Below are positions 30,913-38,176 of a stretch of 56,466 bases of DNA, piece by piece. The first letter of the stretch is position 1, and each line of letters opens with the position of its first letter. The translations under genes and the position numbers were made by a program. Source of the DNA: a virus; the IMG/VR virus record IMGVR_UViG_3300027728_000001, positions 1 through 56,466 of that record; one strand, given 5' to 3'. The notes beneath the pieces were generated by a model. The model searched no databases, had not been told where the DNA came from, and saw only the letters and a program-made list of their open reading frames with translations.

Positions 30913-31059
30913 TTATTTGCTAGCCATCATCCAGAGTCCAATGTTAGCAGCCGAATACGATGCGTAAGTGATTGCCATCGCAGTGTTTCCGATCATCCCT
31001 TGCTCAATGGACACGTACAGGTAAATGAACCCGGTGATGATGATCAGTGAGCTGCTCAT
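30913..31059 (-). CDS. Small two-span membrane protein (48 aa)
   Basis: Hydrophobic stretches LIIITGFIYLYVSIE and TAMAITYASYSAANIGLWMM give two likely membrane spans in 48 residues, from ATG at 31059. Function unknown. Longer upstream starts are possible. Confidence 0.45.
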   Translation of the reverse strand: MSSSLIIITGFIYLYVSIEQGMIGNTAMAITYASYSAANIGLWMMASK

Positions 31060-31129
31060 TCGATTCCCCATCCGTATTGATAAAGCGACGGTTACTGTCG
31101 ATTCTGGCATATGATCGGTCGGCCTCCCA

Positions 31130-31342
31130 TCAGTCATCTAGCAGACCCGGGGACTCCCTGAGCATATCGCGGATCAATTCTAAATGCGCGCGTGTTTCTT
31201 CAGATTTCTCGCAGTGCTTAAGAATATGCCTGCAGTACTGGTCAACAGTCCCGATCACCGTCTTCGCATTCCGCCCCTGCATGGCTGCGGTGAAGTCGGC
31301 TTGGTCGTCGGGCAGTCGGTAGCGAATGATTACGTGGGGCAT
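31130..31342 (-). CDS. Small phage paralogue, IRYRLPD family copy 1 (70 aa)
   Basis: Starts MPHVIIRYRLPDDQADFTAA, then TVDQYCRHILKHCEKSEETR, typical of a short phage protein with an IxFxLPEE start and a DQxLRxxxKH helix. Shares its N-terminus with the protein at 31486-31890 and shares a leader motif TACCTAGTT. Function unknown. Confidence 0.65.
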   Translation of the reverse strand: MPHVIIRYRLPDDQADFTAAMQGRNAKTVIGTVDQYCRHILKHCEKSEETRAHLELIRDMLRESPGLLDD

Positions 31343-31345
31343 TGC

Positions 31346-31357
31346 ATTACCTAGTTC
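31346..31357. repeat. Isolated copy of the TACCTAGTT operator-like repeat
   Basis: ATTACCTAGTTC, 3 bp from the start codon of the 31342 gene. Related tandem copies are upstream of its paralogue at 31913-31956. Confidence 0.5.
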
Positions 31358-31369
31358 GCATTTTAGGAA

Positions 31370-31461
31370 CACCACCCGGCGGGTGTAGGCTGCGAGGCTC
31401 ACCGGGTTCCCCAGCCTGCCTCGCACGGTTTATCAGTCCGCTGCCGTCCCGCCGGGTGGTG
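31370..31461. other. 92-nt nested inverted-repeat element (structured RNA or bidirectional terminator candidate)
   Basis: CACCACCCGGCGGG (31370-31383) and its exact complement CCCGCCGGGTGGTG (31448-31461) form a 14-bp stem around a 64-nt interior. Inside it TGCGAGGC and GCCTCGCA form a second 8-bp stem and AGGCTG/CAGCCT a possible third. No T-run follows on either strand, so it is not a simple terminator. A non-coding RNA, an operator array or a small mobile remnant are options. It separates the two paralogues. Confidence 0.6.
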
Positions 31462-31485
31462 AACGCAAGGTGACGCTAGTGGCTA

Positions 31486-31890
31486 CTATGTGCGGAGTCG
31501 ATCCAGTAGGTGACGCAGCACGGCAGATATGTCGTTGTCTTCGGTGTCGAAAAGATCAACGGTCACTATCGCTGCGACTTCAATCGCCTCCCGCTCCGCG
31601 TCAGTGAGGGTGGGTGTATTGCCGGTGCCGTCATGGCAATGCGAGGCAACCGCTTTATCATTGCGGCCCTCGTCGCTCACGGCTATCGCGTCCGGCACAG
31701 CGTCATGATTTGTCGGGCTTTCAGCCATTTTCCCGGCGTCGGGAATATGGTGGCGATCAGAATTCCACAGCCGATCCATGTCTGCATGCGCCGCATCCAG
31801 CCGCAGCCGCACCCGGCCGCCGGCATGCATGGCAGCGTTGAGTTCGGCTTGCTCGTCGGGTAGGCGGTATCGGAGGATGACGTGCGGCAT
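31486..31890 (-). CDS. Small phage paralogue, IRYRLPD family copy 2 (134 aa)
   Basis: Starts MPHVILRYRLPDEQAELNAA, like copy 1. The centre (LDAAHADMDRLWNSDRHHI) differs and the C-terminal half is acidic (EAIEVAAIVTVDLFDTEDND). Three copies of CTACCTAGTTT lie upstream. Function unknown. Confidence 0.6.
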   Translation of the reverse strand: MPHVILRYRLPDEQAELNAAMHAGGRVRLRLDAAHADMDRLWNSDRHHIPDAGKMAESPTNHDAVPDAIAVSDEGRNDKAVASHCHDGTGNTPTLTDAEREAIEVAAIVTVDLFDTEDNDISAVLRHLLDRLRT

Positions 31891-31912
31891 GTTCCAGATT
31901 CCAGAATGCGGT

Positions 31913-31956
31913 ACTACCTAGTTTACTACCTAGTTTCTGCGGATGCTACCTAGTTT
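31913..31956. repeat. Tandem CTACCTAGTTT operator-like repeats
   Basis: ACTACCTAGTTT occurs at 31913-31924 and 31925-31936 and as GCTACCTAGTTT at 31945-31956, 23-66 bp upstream of the 31890 start. Copy-to-copy spacing is 12 and 20 bp. A related copy precedes the paralogue at 31342. Binding sites for a regulator are likely. Confidence 0.6.
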
Positions 31957-31961
31957 GCGAT

Positions 31962-32060
31962 TCACAATCGCCCGCTGTGGGCCAGGTGAAGCCCTCGCCA
32001 GTTGCGGAGACGGCTGGCGATGTCGCCATCGTAGGCAGCGGCGGTGATAGTGTGGGTCAT
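31962..32060 (-). CDS. Possible 32-aa protein coupled to the preceding gene
   Basis: ATG at 32060 forms ATGA with the stop of the 32353 gene and has GAGGTGG upstream. Sequence contains YDGDIASRLRNWRGLHL. No family. Confidence 0.45.
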   Translation of the reverse strand: MTHTITAAAYDGDIASRLRNWRGLHLAHSGRL

Positions 32061-32353
32061 GTCCACCTCGGGTATATGAGAACGCCGTTGGTCTTGCTGC
32101 CGTTGAGAACTTCGATTGCGCAGATGCGAGGGAACTCTGCAGTCATCATCTCGGCCGTAGCCAGGAAGGGCTGGCTATCGATCAGAGAACGATTGCCGTC
32201 CACATAGTCTTTGATGACAAGGTAGTCATCGACATCGCTGGGGCCGGCAGGCTCACGCTCCACCCATGTGCGGATGATTGTGGTGAGCGTGCGGAAGGCC
32301 AGGATGTTTTCGTACAGCCGCTCGGGCTTTGAGAAGTTTGGCAGGAAGCTCAT
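32057..32353 (-). CDS. Unknown small protein (98 aa)
   Basis: Helical start (ERLYENILAFRTLTTIIRTW), Asp-rich middle and a beta C-terminus (FPRICAIEVLNGSKTNGVLI). 3 bp after the nuclease-like gene. Not recognised. Confidence 0.55.
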   Translation of the reverse strand: MSFLPNFSKPERLYENILAFRTLTTIIRTWVEREPAGPSDVDDYLVIKDYVDGNRSLIDSQPFLATAEMMTAEFPRICAIEVLNGSKTNGVLIYPRWT

Positions 32354-32356
32354 ACG

Positions 32357-32968
32357 TCACCCCACATTCCTATTAGTTTTGCTCGGAGCCTTGCGACCTC
32401 GGCCTCTAGCTGCTGGATCCGCTTTGTCAATTGTTTCACTTTCTCCCCCTCCTTGGACGAACATTCCAGTGTCACCGTCTACAAACTCCAGTAATGTATG
32501 TGGGTACAGTAGTTCTAGCAATTGAGTAGCATTACGCAAGTGAGACTTTGGGGCGACCAAAGTATTTACGTTGTGGTTGCGTCCGCGGTCGAACACCACC
32601 TGCTCCTTCCATGTGTCATCCCGGTCTAGGGCCGACACCCACACCCACTGGCCGGTCGGCTTGGACTTAAAGATGTAGGCAAAGTGCTTTAGCCTTTCCT
32701 TCTCCATGCCCTGCACATTATCAACGAACACAGTGTCGTAGGGGTAATCCTCCGGGGAGGTGAATACGATGCTGCGTTCCTTTATCTCCACGCTCATTAA
32801 CACCACTGCGTCTGGAGTCTCGCAGTGATCGGTGAGTTTATTAAACCCCTTCAGCACCAGCTTGCGTCCGTGCGAGGCCGACCGGCCGGCGGAACGCAGG
32901 TCATCGACCCACGCCCGCTCGGCCCGGTGGCCGTTAGTCAATGCCGATTTGAACGAACGATGAGCCAC
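32357..32968 (-). CDS. PD-(D/E)XK nuclease-like protein (203 aa)
   Basis: GTG at 32968 with GGAGG 4 nt upstream. Motifs: E17 in HRAERAWVDDL, D53 in CETPDAVVL and E61-I-K63 in MSVEIKERSIVF, the arrangement of VRR/RecB-like nucleases. Aromatic core further on (YPYDTVFVDN, TGQWVWVSALDRDD). A longer frame to 33154 exists but the GTG is better supported. Role: DNA end or flap processing, inferred. Confidence 0.65.
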   Translation of the reverse strand: MAHRSFKSALTNGHRAERAWVDDLRSAGRSASHGRKLVLKGFNKLTDHCETPDAVVLMSVEIKERSIVFTSPEDYPYDTVFVDNVQGMEKERLKHFAYIFKSKPTGQWVWVSALDRDDTWKEQVVFDRGRNHNVNTLVAPKSHLRNATQLLELLYPHTLLEFVDGDTGMFVQGGGESETIDKADPAARGRGRKAPSKTNRNVG

Positions 32969-33455
32969 GTGGCCTCCATGCGTAGGCGCGAATCCCAGAG
33001 CGGGGCTCGCTGAAGTTACGACCTCGGACAATGCGGGCCTCCTTGGCTCGCTTGTACAACTCTGCCGGCGGCGGATCGCTGGGGCGAAGCCCGTCGTCCA
33101 GCCATTCCAACTGGGCGGGAATCCATTCGGCCCCCCGCAGTTCGTCCGCGTCACGCCGTACCGCTGCAGACCATTCAGCCGTCTGGCCGAAGACCTCTGC
33201 GATGTCAGCGTCGTCGTAGCCGGGATCCAACTGGCAGATCACAGCCAGCCTCGCAATGGACGGGACGCCCCCGTACGACCGTAGGATACGGACTACGCCC
33301 TCGCAGGTCGTCCGCTCAAACCCCAGGTCGTCCGCTACCCTCCTCGTCGGTTCCTTGTTGATCACGCAGCGATGGTATAGCTGCCCTGCGAATCCCAAAG
33401 CATGCTGCAATGGCCCGGCACAATCTTTTCCAAAAGCCCAACTTAACCTTGTCAT
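32934..33455 (-). CDS. Unknown protein, possible DNA-binding (173 aa)
   Basis: ATG at 33455 has GGAGG 5 nt upstream. A region with alternating helix and turn (RRVADDLGFERTTCEGVVRI) could be helix-turn-helix, followed by LARLAVICQL-type helices and an acidic region (YDDADIAEVFG). Basic C-terminus (GRNFSEPRSGIRAYAWRPRG). Overlaps the nuclease-like gene by 35 nt. Not recognised. Confidence 0.5.
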   Translation of the reverse strand: MTRLSWAFGKDCAGPLQHALGFAGQLYHRCVINKEPTRRVADDLGFERTTCEGVVRILRSYGGVPSIARLAVICQLDPGYDDADIAEVFGQTAEWSAAVRRDADELRGAEWIPAQLEWLDDGLRPSDPPPAELYKRAKEARIVRGRNFSEPRSGIRAYAWRPRGSSFVQIGID

Positions 33456-33567
33456 CAGACCCTCCGTGAATGTAAGCATGCTCTGGCGGGAAAGCATGCG
33501 GAACGTCAAACCGCCACAAGATCTCCGTTACCGTCTCATCGACTAGCAAATCGTTCTTCTCGTCCAT
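33316..33567 (-). CDS. Unknown small protein (83 aa), partly overprinted
   Basis: From ATG at 33567 it reads MDEKNDLLVDETVTEILWRF then a Lys/Arg helix (KVKLGFWKRLCRAIAACFG). Overlaps the helicase end by 32 nt and the 33455 gene by 140 nt, which is heavy for a real gene. Keep as tentative. Confidence 0.4.
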   Translation of the reverse strand: MDEKNDLLVDETVTEILWRFDVPHAFPPEHAYIHGGSDDKVKLGFWKRLCRAIAACFGIRRAAIPSLRDQQGTDEEGSGRPGV

Positions 33568-34597
33568 GTCGTCTCCCCAGTTCCTTTCGGAACATAGCTT
33601 TGATCCAACCATTCAACTTGCCGTTCGTCGCAGCCCAAGACACGTAGTGGTCAGGCAACTCTGAGAGTTTGAAGCCGGCGTACTTCCCCTTCAGCGGGTT
33701 GTTGTAAGTGCCCACTGACCGGACTCCCTTCCATGTGATATCCACATCACGCCCATGGACGCTGCCTGCTCCCCGTCCGTGGGTGTTGCGGCGCATCTCT
33801 TCGATGAGCCTGGCACTGGCGAGCTTCTCAGCCTTCTTCGCAGCAGCCTCCGCAGCCAAGGCATCTATCTCCGCTTGCGAGAGTGGTTTTTTCTCGGCCG
33901 CTTCCCGTACACCTTTTTTGACTTCCTCGTCGTCGGAACCACAGAACATGTCCACGGCCGTGATGACTGTGTGATCCAGAGTTCCGGCTGTGCAATCAAC
34001 AATTTTGAAATGAGGCTTATCGGAGCGAGCGATTCCCGCAATTCTGTCGGCAGCGGTGAGAAGACCGTCTCCGTCAACAACCCCGGGGAGAGGACGAGTG
34101 GCTCGTCCAACGCATTGCAACCAGAAGGATCGGGATCGGGTTGGTCTGGCAAGGATGAGGGTGGCGGTCGGTGGGTAATCGAATCCCACGGCGACGACTT
34201 GGCAGTTGACCAAGACTCTGGCCTGCCGGGACTTAAAGGCTGTGAGTGCATCGGCTCGCTCCTCGTCAGGCATGGTGCCCCAGACACAGACGGCGGGGAT
34301 CCCGTAGTTCCTAGTCAGGTACTCAGTCGCACCCTTGGCTGCAAACACACTGCCTGTGAAGAGGACGGTCTGACCTTCCATCTCTTCAGCGGTGATCATG
34401 CAGGCACGGTGCAAGTTGGCTTCCTTGTTCAGCTCCGCGGCGAGCTTCGACTGGTTGAAGTCACCACCGACAAGATTGACCGCCGACAGATCCAGTGACT
34501 CCACACGGCTCAGCTTGCAAATAGGCGGCACTGACCATCCGTTTGCGATGGCCCAGTGGAGGTCGTAGTTACAGACGGACTCTTCGTAGAACTGCAT
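33536..34597 (-). CDS. SF2 helicase, C-terminal half as a separate gene
   Basis: A 353-aa protein carrying helicase domain 2: TVLFTGSVFAAKGATEYL (motif IV), VLVNCQVVAVGFDYPPTATL (V) and FWLQCVGRATRPLPG (VI, arginine fingers). Domain 1 is the gene just upstream in another frame. ATG at 34597 is preceded by AGGAG and 6 nt, so re-initiation at an efficient RBS is likely. An ancestral frameshift is the simplest origin. The C-terminal 80 residues are basic (GRRHGREERFASR). Two chains could assemble into one active helicase. Confidence 0.8.
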   Translation of the reverse strand: MQFYEESVCNYDLHWAIANGWSVPPICKLSRVESLDLSAVNLVGGDFNQSKLAAELNKEANLHRACMITAEEMEGQTVLFTGSVFAAKGATEYLTRNYGIPAVCVWGTMPDEERADALTAFKSRQARVLVNCQVVAVGFDYPPTATLILARPTRSRSFWLQCVGRATRPLPGVVDGDGLLTAADRIAGIARSDKPHFKIVDCTAGTLDHTVITAVDMFCGSDDEEVKKGVREAAEKKPLSQAEIDALAAEAAAKKAEKLASARLIEEMRRNTHGRGAGSVHGRDVDITWKGVRSVGTYNNPLKGKYAGFKLSELPDHYVSWAATNGKLNGWIKAMFRKELGRRHGREERFASR

Positions 34598-35100
34598 GCG
34601 TTACTCCTAAGCATGGGTTTGCCATCCATCCTGAATGGCGTAGCGGTGAATCCAGCGACCATGGCTCCTTGGTCTTGGAAGAACTTCAACATCTCAATCA
34701 CAGCCTCACTGCACTGCATGTGGGCTTCGTCAACGATCACAAGCTGAAAGCCATTCAGCCGGCGGTATCTCTTCTCACCCTGGCGAGAGGATAATAAGGT
34801 TTGCTTGCTGGCGACGATGACCTTGGAAGGCCAGCAGTCACGCTCGGCAACGTAGTCGGCCATCTCAATATCGGGATCGGAGTCAGTGATCTGCCGCACC
34901 TTGTCAGCAGCCTGCCAGACCAGCTCACGCATGGGGGCGATGATCAACGTGCGGCCTTCGATCTGATCAGCGAGTGCAGTGAAGACCACGGTTTTGCCAG
35001 CGCCAGTGAACAGTCCAACCAGCGTGGACTTCACGCCTCGCTTCATTGCGTCCAGCAACGAGTCGATCACTTCTGTCTGGTAGTCACGCAGCCTGAGCAT
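34510..35100 (-). CDS. SF2 helicase, N-terminal half (DEAH)
   Basis: A 196-aa protein with RDYQTE (Q motif), FTGAGKT (Walker A, residues 31-37), VIVDEAHMQ (DEAH) and GFTATPFRMDGKP (motif III). It ends with a short off-frame tail (SNACSSTKSPSVTTTS) after the last homologous position, showing where the reading frame was broken. The helicase probably remodels recombination intermediates. SD GGAGG upstream of ATG. Confidence 0.85.
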   Translation of the reverse strand: MLRLRDYQTEVIDSLLDAMKRGVKSTLVGLFTGAGKTVVFTALADQIEGRTLIIAPMRELVWQAADKVRQITDSDPDIEMADYVAERDCWPSKVIVASKQTLLSSRQGEKRYRRLNGFQLVIVDEAHMQCSEAVIEMLKFFQDQGAMVAGFTATPFRMDGKPMLRSNACSSTKSPSVTTTSTGPSQTDGQCRLFAS

Positions 35101-35113
35101 GGAACCTCCTTGT

Positions 35114-35163
35114 AAAAAAGCCCGGGGGAGGGCGGGCCGGAGTAACCCGCCCTCAACCCCGGG
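35114..35163 (-). terminator. Strong intrinsic terminator between SSB and helicase
   Basis: On the minus strand CCCGGGG-TT-GAGGGCGGG pairs with CCCGCCCTC-CCCCGGG across a 9-nt loop, followed by GCTTTTTT. A 16-bp stem with a 2-nt bulge. It would end transcripts after SSB unless antitermination or a new promoter acts. Confidence 0.92.
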
Positions 35164-35187
35164 GGGCGCCTTTGCGCCGCGGACGGA

Positions 35188-35532
35188 TCAACGGAACTCT
35201 GAGACGAACTCTTCTTCTTCAACAGCGGCCCGCTTGCCACCAACCAACTGGATGGCATTGACGTTCAGAATCATCTTGGATCGCTTCTGGCCTTCCTTCT
35301 CCCATGTCTGCTGATCCAGTTCCCCCTCAACAAGCACCTGTGTGCCCTTGTTCAGAAAGGCAACGACTCCGCCACCTCGCCAATATTCACAATCCATAAA
35401 CAGGACTTTGCCCTGCTTGTACGGACTGTTGACGGCGATGGAGAACTTCACCACTTCACGCTCACCTGCCGTGCGGACTTCGATATCCGCAGTCAGGTTG
35501 CCCATCAGAATCGTCCGGTTGTAACTAGCCAT
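35188..35532 (-). CDS. ssb: Single-stranded DNA-binding protein
   Basis: A 114-aa OB-fold protein. It starts with ASYNRTILMGNLTADIEVRT (first OB strand), then VVKFSIAVNSPYKQGKVLF with the CEYWRGG aromatic DNA-contact loop, and FLNKGTQVLVEGELDQQTWE. The C-terminus is acidic but lacks the classic DFxDDIPF tip, ending in VEEEEFVSEF. Works with Erf and exonuclease in the phage recombination module. Confidence 0.93.
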   Translation of the reverse strand: MASYNRTILMGNLTADIEVRTAGEREVVKFSIAVNSPYKQGKVLFMDCEYWRGGGVVAFLNKGTQVLVEGELDQQTWEKEGQKRSKMILNVNAIQLVGGKRAAVEEEEFVSEFR

Positions 35533-36172
35533 TGGTCACTGTCTCCTTATCCCAATGTTTGACAAACTCAGCCTTGCAGCGGTCATACACATCCCGCCCA
35601 ATCGCCTTCTCTCGCAGCCGTAACTCCACGGTCTGCATCACCTTCACGGCATCGGGCCTGCTGCCCGCATTGCCAATCGCAGTCTTCCACCCTGCCTCCA
35701 GCTTTTCAGTGGATACGCGGACTTGGAGGTTCCCTGCCTTGGTGGGCACAACAGCCACAGTCTCACCGTCATCATCCGCCTCGCCAGAGAATCCTCCGGT
35801 GAGTGCCATCAGCAGGGTTCGCTTGGCATACGTCGTTGCCGCACCAAAGCCCTGCATGTCACCTTTTGGATTAACCAGTGGGGCAATGCCTGTGATGTAC
35901 TGGCCCGTCTTGTGACGCAGTGTTCCAACCAGCACCCACTGGCCGGCAATCAGACCCGGCCGGAAATCCGGCAGAGCCAGACCGTGCTTGGTCAGCGGGC
36001 CACGCAGTGAGTCGCAGCAAGTTGCGTAGGAACTGAACCTGCTTTTGAAATGCGGGTTAGCAGCGTCCAACTCAACGTGCTTGTACTCAGCTTGTGCCTT
36101 GGCCAATGCCTCTGTGAGCGCACTGGTATCTGGCGATGACGATGGCCCCAAGATCTCATTGTTGTCGTTCAT
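35525..36172 (-). CDS. erf: Erf-family single-strand annealing protein
   Basis: A 215-aa protein. The Erf core is NPHFKSRFSSYATCCDSLRG then a TGQYITGIAPLVNPKGDMQG and FGAATTYAKRTLLMALTG, the conserved GSAxTYxxRYxL helix. Anneals complementary strands in phage recombination. ATG at 36172 overlaps the exonuclease stop (ATGA), so it is co-translated. Confidence 0.9.
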   Translation of the reverse strand: MNDNNEILGPSSSPDTSALTEALAKAQAEYKHVELDAANPHFKSRFSSYATCCDSLRGPLTKHGLALPDFRPGLIAGQWVLVGTLRHKTGQYITGIAPLVNPKGDMQGFGAATTYAKRTLLMALTGGFSGEADDDGETVAVVPTKAGNLQVRVSTEKLEAGWKTAIGNAGSRPDAVKVMQTVELRLREKAIGRDVYDRCKAEFVKHWDKETVTNG

Positions 36173-37023
36173 ACTGTGATGACCTCCTCCTCTTGTCTCT
36201 TCGCCCACACAGGGAACTGAAGCTCCGTGATCTCTCCAGCATCCGCCGCCTCATAGACGCCGGTATCTCTCCGCAGACGAACCTCCTCCATTACGCGCGC
36301 CATACGCAGGCCCGCCTCATCCACAACCTCCGTGGGCAGATAGAACACATGGCAGGCATAAGGCGCCATGGTTTGAACGAAGACGAATGGCATGCGGAAC
36401 TTCTCCATGCCGAGAGCCATCGCCCCCTGCACGTAGAACCATTCCTGCTCGGCGTAGCCGTAGTCCATCACACTGCGGTAGATCTTGTCCCACGTGCTGG
36501 AGGTGGTCTTCAGATCCCACCACAGGCTCGGGGTGCAACCGTCGGGCCTGACCTTGCAAAGCTGGCCGGCCAATTCAAAGAAGACCGACACCTGCGTCTC
36601 AGTGGTCTGCTCCACCAGTGCCTTGGCAGCAGGGTTCTCCAAGAGGTGCTGGAGCATGATCTCTAGCTGCCAGCCCTCTTCGGCGTTGCAGTCGATCAGC
36701 CCCTTCCTCTCGGCCTCTTCCTTCCAAGCGTCGTAGGCTTTCCCCCGGCGGGCACCATTGCTGGCCAGAACATCCGCTGGCGGGATGGCCAGAACGTCAG
36801 TCAACTTTTTCCCCTCACAGACGGCCGAGACGAGCGTGTCGAACTTGCTACCCGTGCGGGTGGCCGTGGAGCCCCCAAACATGGAGTGACCAAGATCCAT
36901 CCAGCGTTGGGCCTCGCCGCCAAACCGGGCGACAGAGTGCAGGTACGACCTGCCCAAGAAATCTGTGTGAGCGTGGTACTCCGCGTTGGGCATACCGATA
37001 ATCTTCTGCGGGAACTTGTCCAT
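36169..37023 (-). CDS. RecE-type exonuclease (PD-(D/E)XK)
   Basis: A 284-aa exonuclease paired with Erf. Active-site residues can be seen as E142, D161 (KVRPDGC) and D170-L-K172 (WWDLKTT), with a following Gln/Tyr helix (AEQEWFYVQGAMALGME). N-terminal DFLGRSYLHSVARFG is the usual SxSxLk-type start. AGGAG with 7-nt spacing precedes ATG at 37023. Confidence 0.85.
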   Translation of the reverse strand: MDKFPQKIIGMPNAEYHAHTDFLGRSYLHSVARFGGEAQRWMDLGHSMFGGSTATRTGSKFDTLVSAVCEGKKLTDVLAIPPADVLASNGARRGKAYDAWKEEAERKGLIDCNAEEGWQLEIMLQHLLENPAAKALVEQTTETQVSVFFELAGQLCKVRPDGCTPSLWWDLKTTSSTWDKIYRSVMDYGYAEQEWFYVQGAMALGMEKFRMPFVFVQTMAPYACHVFYLPTEVVDEAGLRMARVMEEVRLRRDTGVYEAADAGEITELQFPVWAKRQEEEVITV

Positions 37024-37035
37024 ATGTACACTCCT

Positions 37036-37059
37036 AGAAAGAAGCCCCATCCTTGGGGC
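37036..37059 (-). terminator. Weak attenuator-like hairpin before the exonuclease gene
   Basis: GCCCC-AAGGAT-GGGGC on the minus strand followed by TTCTTTCT, immediately before the SD. A 5-bp stem only, so weak. Could be an attenuator. Confidence 0.4.
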
Positions 37060-37225
37060 GGAAAGAATCCCTCCGGATAAGACGCCGCCCAATGACGAGC
37101 GAACGCCCCAACTGGCCGATGGCGAGGAGAGTGAGCAGAAGGCTCACTTCAGAGAGAAAGATGAGGCTGGTTAGGAGGGCTAGGTAGGAGCCCTGTATGA
37201 TTCGGGAGAGCCCCCCACTAAGGGG

Positions 37226-37265
37226 GCTTCTGCGACCGATCCTATCCAATTGAGCTAGGGGTGCC
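37226..37265 (-). tRNA. Partial tRNA-like sequence (candidate attP core)
   Basis: The minus strand reads GGCACCCCTAGCTCAATTGG then ATAGGATCGGTC, the acceptor, D-loop and start of the anticodon arm of an Arg-type tRNA 5' half. The D stem is broken (GGATAGGATC where GGATAGAGC is expected) and no TpsiC arm follows, so it is not a functional tRNA. It lies 2 bp from the integrase start. A tRNA-derived attachment site is the best explanation. Phages more often carry the 3' half. Confidence 0.5.
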
Positions 37266-37267
37266 AT

Positions 37268-38176
37268 ATGGCCCGGGAGTTTAGCAGACCAGTTGTTCTT
37301 TGTCACGCGGGGGATACTCTGACCCCCCACACCAAGGTCAACAAACTTGCCGCCACCTGCATGTCTGTCCGACAATTCGCTGAAGCCTACGCCCTCCGCA
37401 CGGGGGCTTCTCCCAACTACCGTGAGCAACTCATTGTGCTGACCAAGCGCCTCCCGTGGGGGGTTGGCGATTTGACCGTGGCCAACATCGATGCGTACCT
37501 CACTCAGGCTCTGACACATCTCGCTGCCTCCACGGTACACAACCACCGCCGCATGCTGGGCACGCTCCGCAAGGCCGCTCTCCGAGATGGCCTGCTGGTG
37601 GACGATTGTACAGTCCCGATCCGGCGTGTCAAGCACTATCTGCCGATGGTCAGAGCTTGGACGCACGCGGAGCTTCGTCACTTGCTTGCGGTAGCCGCGG
37701 AGATGCCGGGGAGTACGCTGTATTGCCCGCACCGCATCTTGCTGAGAGCTTGGATTTTGGTGGGCTACAGCAGCGGTCTGCGGCTGGGTGACATGCTGTC
37801 CATCACCTACGACGCCCTGCGTGGGGATCGTCTCGCTACGGTGATGCAGAAAACGCGGCAGCAGCATGTGGTCGTCCTTGACTCTTTAGCTATCGCAGCG
37901 ATCCATTCGCTGCCCCGCCGCGGCCCCAAGATCTTCGGTGGGCTGGTCGGTAGGAGCCGGATCATAGTGGCCATGCGCGCACTTGTCAAACGTGCAGGTC
38001 TGACGGGCTCGGGCAAATACCTGCGTAGAAGCAGTGCCACATACGCGCAACTAGCTGGCATCGACCCCAGTGGACACTTAGGTCACCTGAGTCCCGGGAT
38101 GAAACGCCATTACCTAGACGAGGTCATCTTGTCGGATATGAAGCGCGCGGTGCCAAGCTTAGAGCTGACCCATTAG
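37268..38176 (+). CDS. int: Tyrosine integrase
   Basis: A 302-aa recombinase with catalytic residues R172 (SSGLRLGD), K195 (MQKTRQQH), K250-x-x-R253 (GKYLRRSSAT, Lys in place of the usual His), H273 (LGHLSPGM) and nucleophile Y282 (KRHYLDE). The N-terminal SAM-like region contains VRQFAEAYALRTGASPNYRE. It would insert the phage at a host att site, probably the tRNA-like sequence beside it. Convergent with and overlapping the last structural gene by 18 nt. Confidence 0.93.
   Translation: MAREFSRPVVLCHAGDTLTPHTKVNKLAATCMSVRQFAEAYALRTGASPNYREQLIVLTKRLPWGVGDLTVANIDAYLTQALTHLAASTVHNHRRMLGTLRKAALRDGLLVDDCTVPIRRVKHYLPMVRAWTHAELRHLLAVAAEMPGSTLYCPHRILLRAWILVGYSSGLRLGDMLSITYDALRGDRLATVMQKTRQQHVVVLDSLAIAAIHSLPRRGPKIFGGLVGRSRIIVAMRALVKRAGLTGSGKYLRRSSATYAQLAGIDPSGHLGHLSPGMKRHYLDEVILSDMKRAVPSLELTH

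Larger units (their letters stand above)
37024..37267. other. Divergent region between recombination operon and integrase
   Basis: Holds a small hairpin, a partial tRNA-like sequence and a 7-bp C/G-run hairpin (AGCCCCC/GGGGGCT near 37209-37228). A 37-codon minus-strand frame at 37034-37147 would encode a hydrophobic segment (LLLTLLAIGQLG) from a GTG, but lacks an SD. No clear promoter box was found. Confidence 0.4.

Noticed and set aside
37201-37265. Complete tRNA gene near the integrase
   Set aside because: Only the 5' half is present, the D-stem is broken and there is no TpsiC arm.
37034-37867. 277-codon minus-strand frame over the integrase
   Set aside because: It is a shadow of the integrase and of the intergenic region. 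It lacks an SD and any family match, though its end encodes a hydrophobic run.
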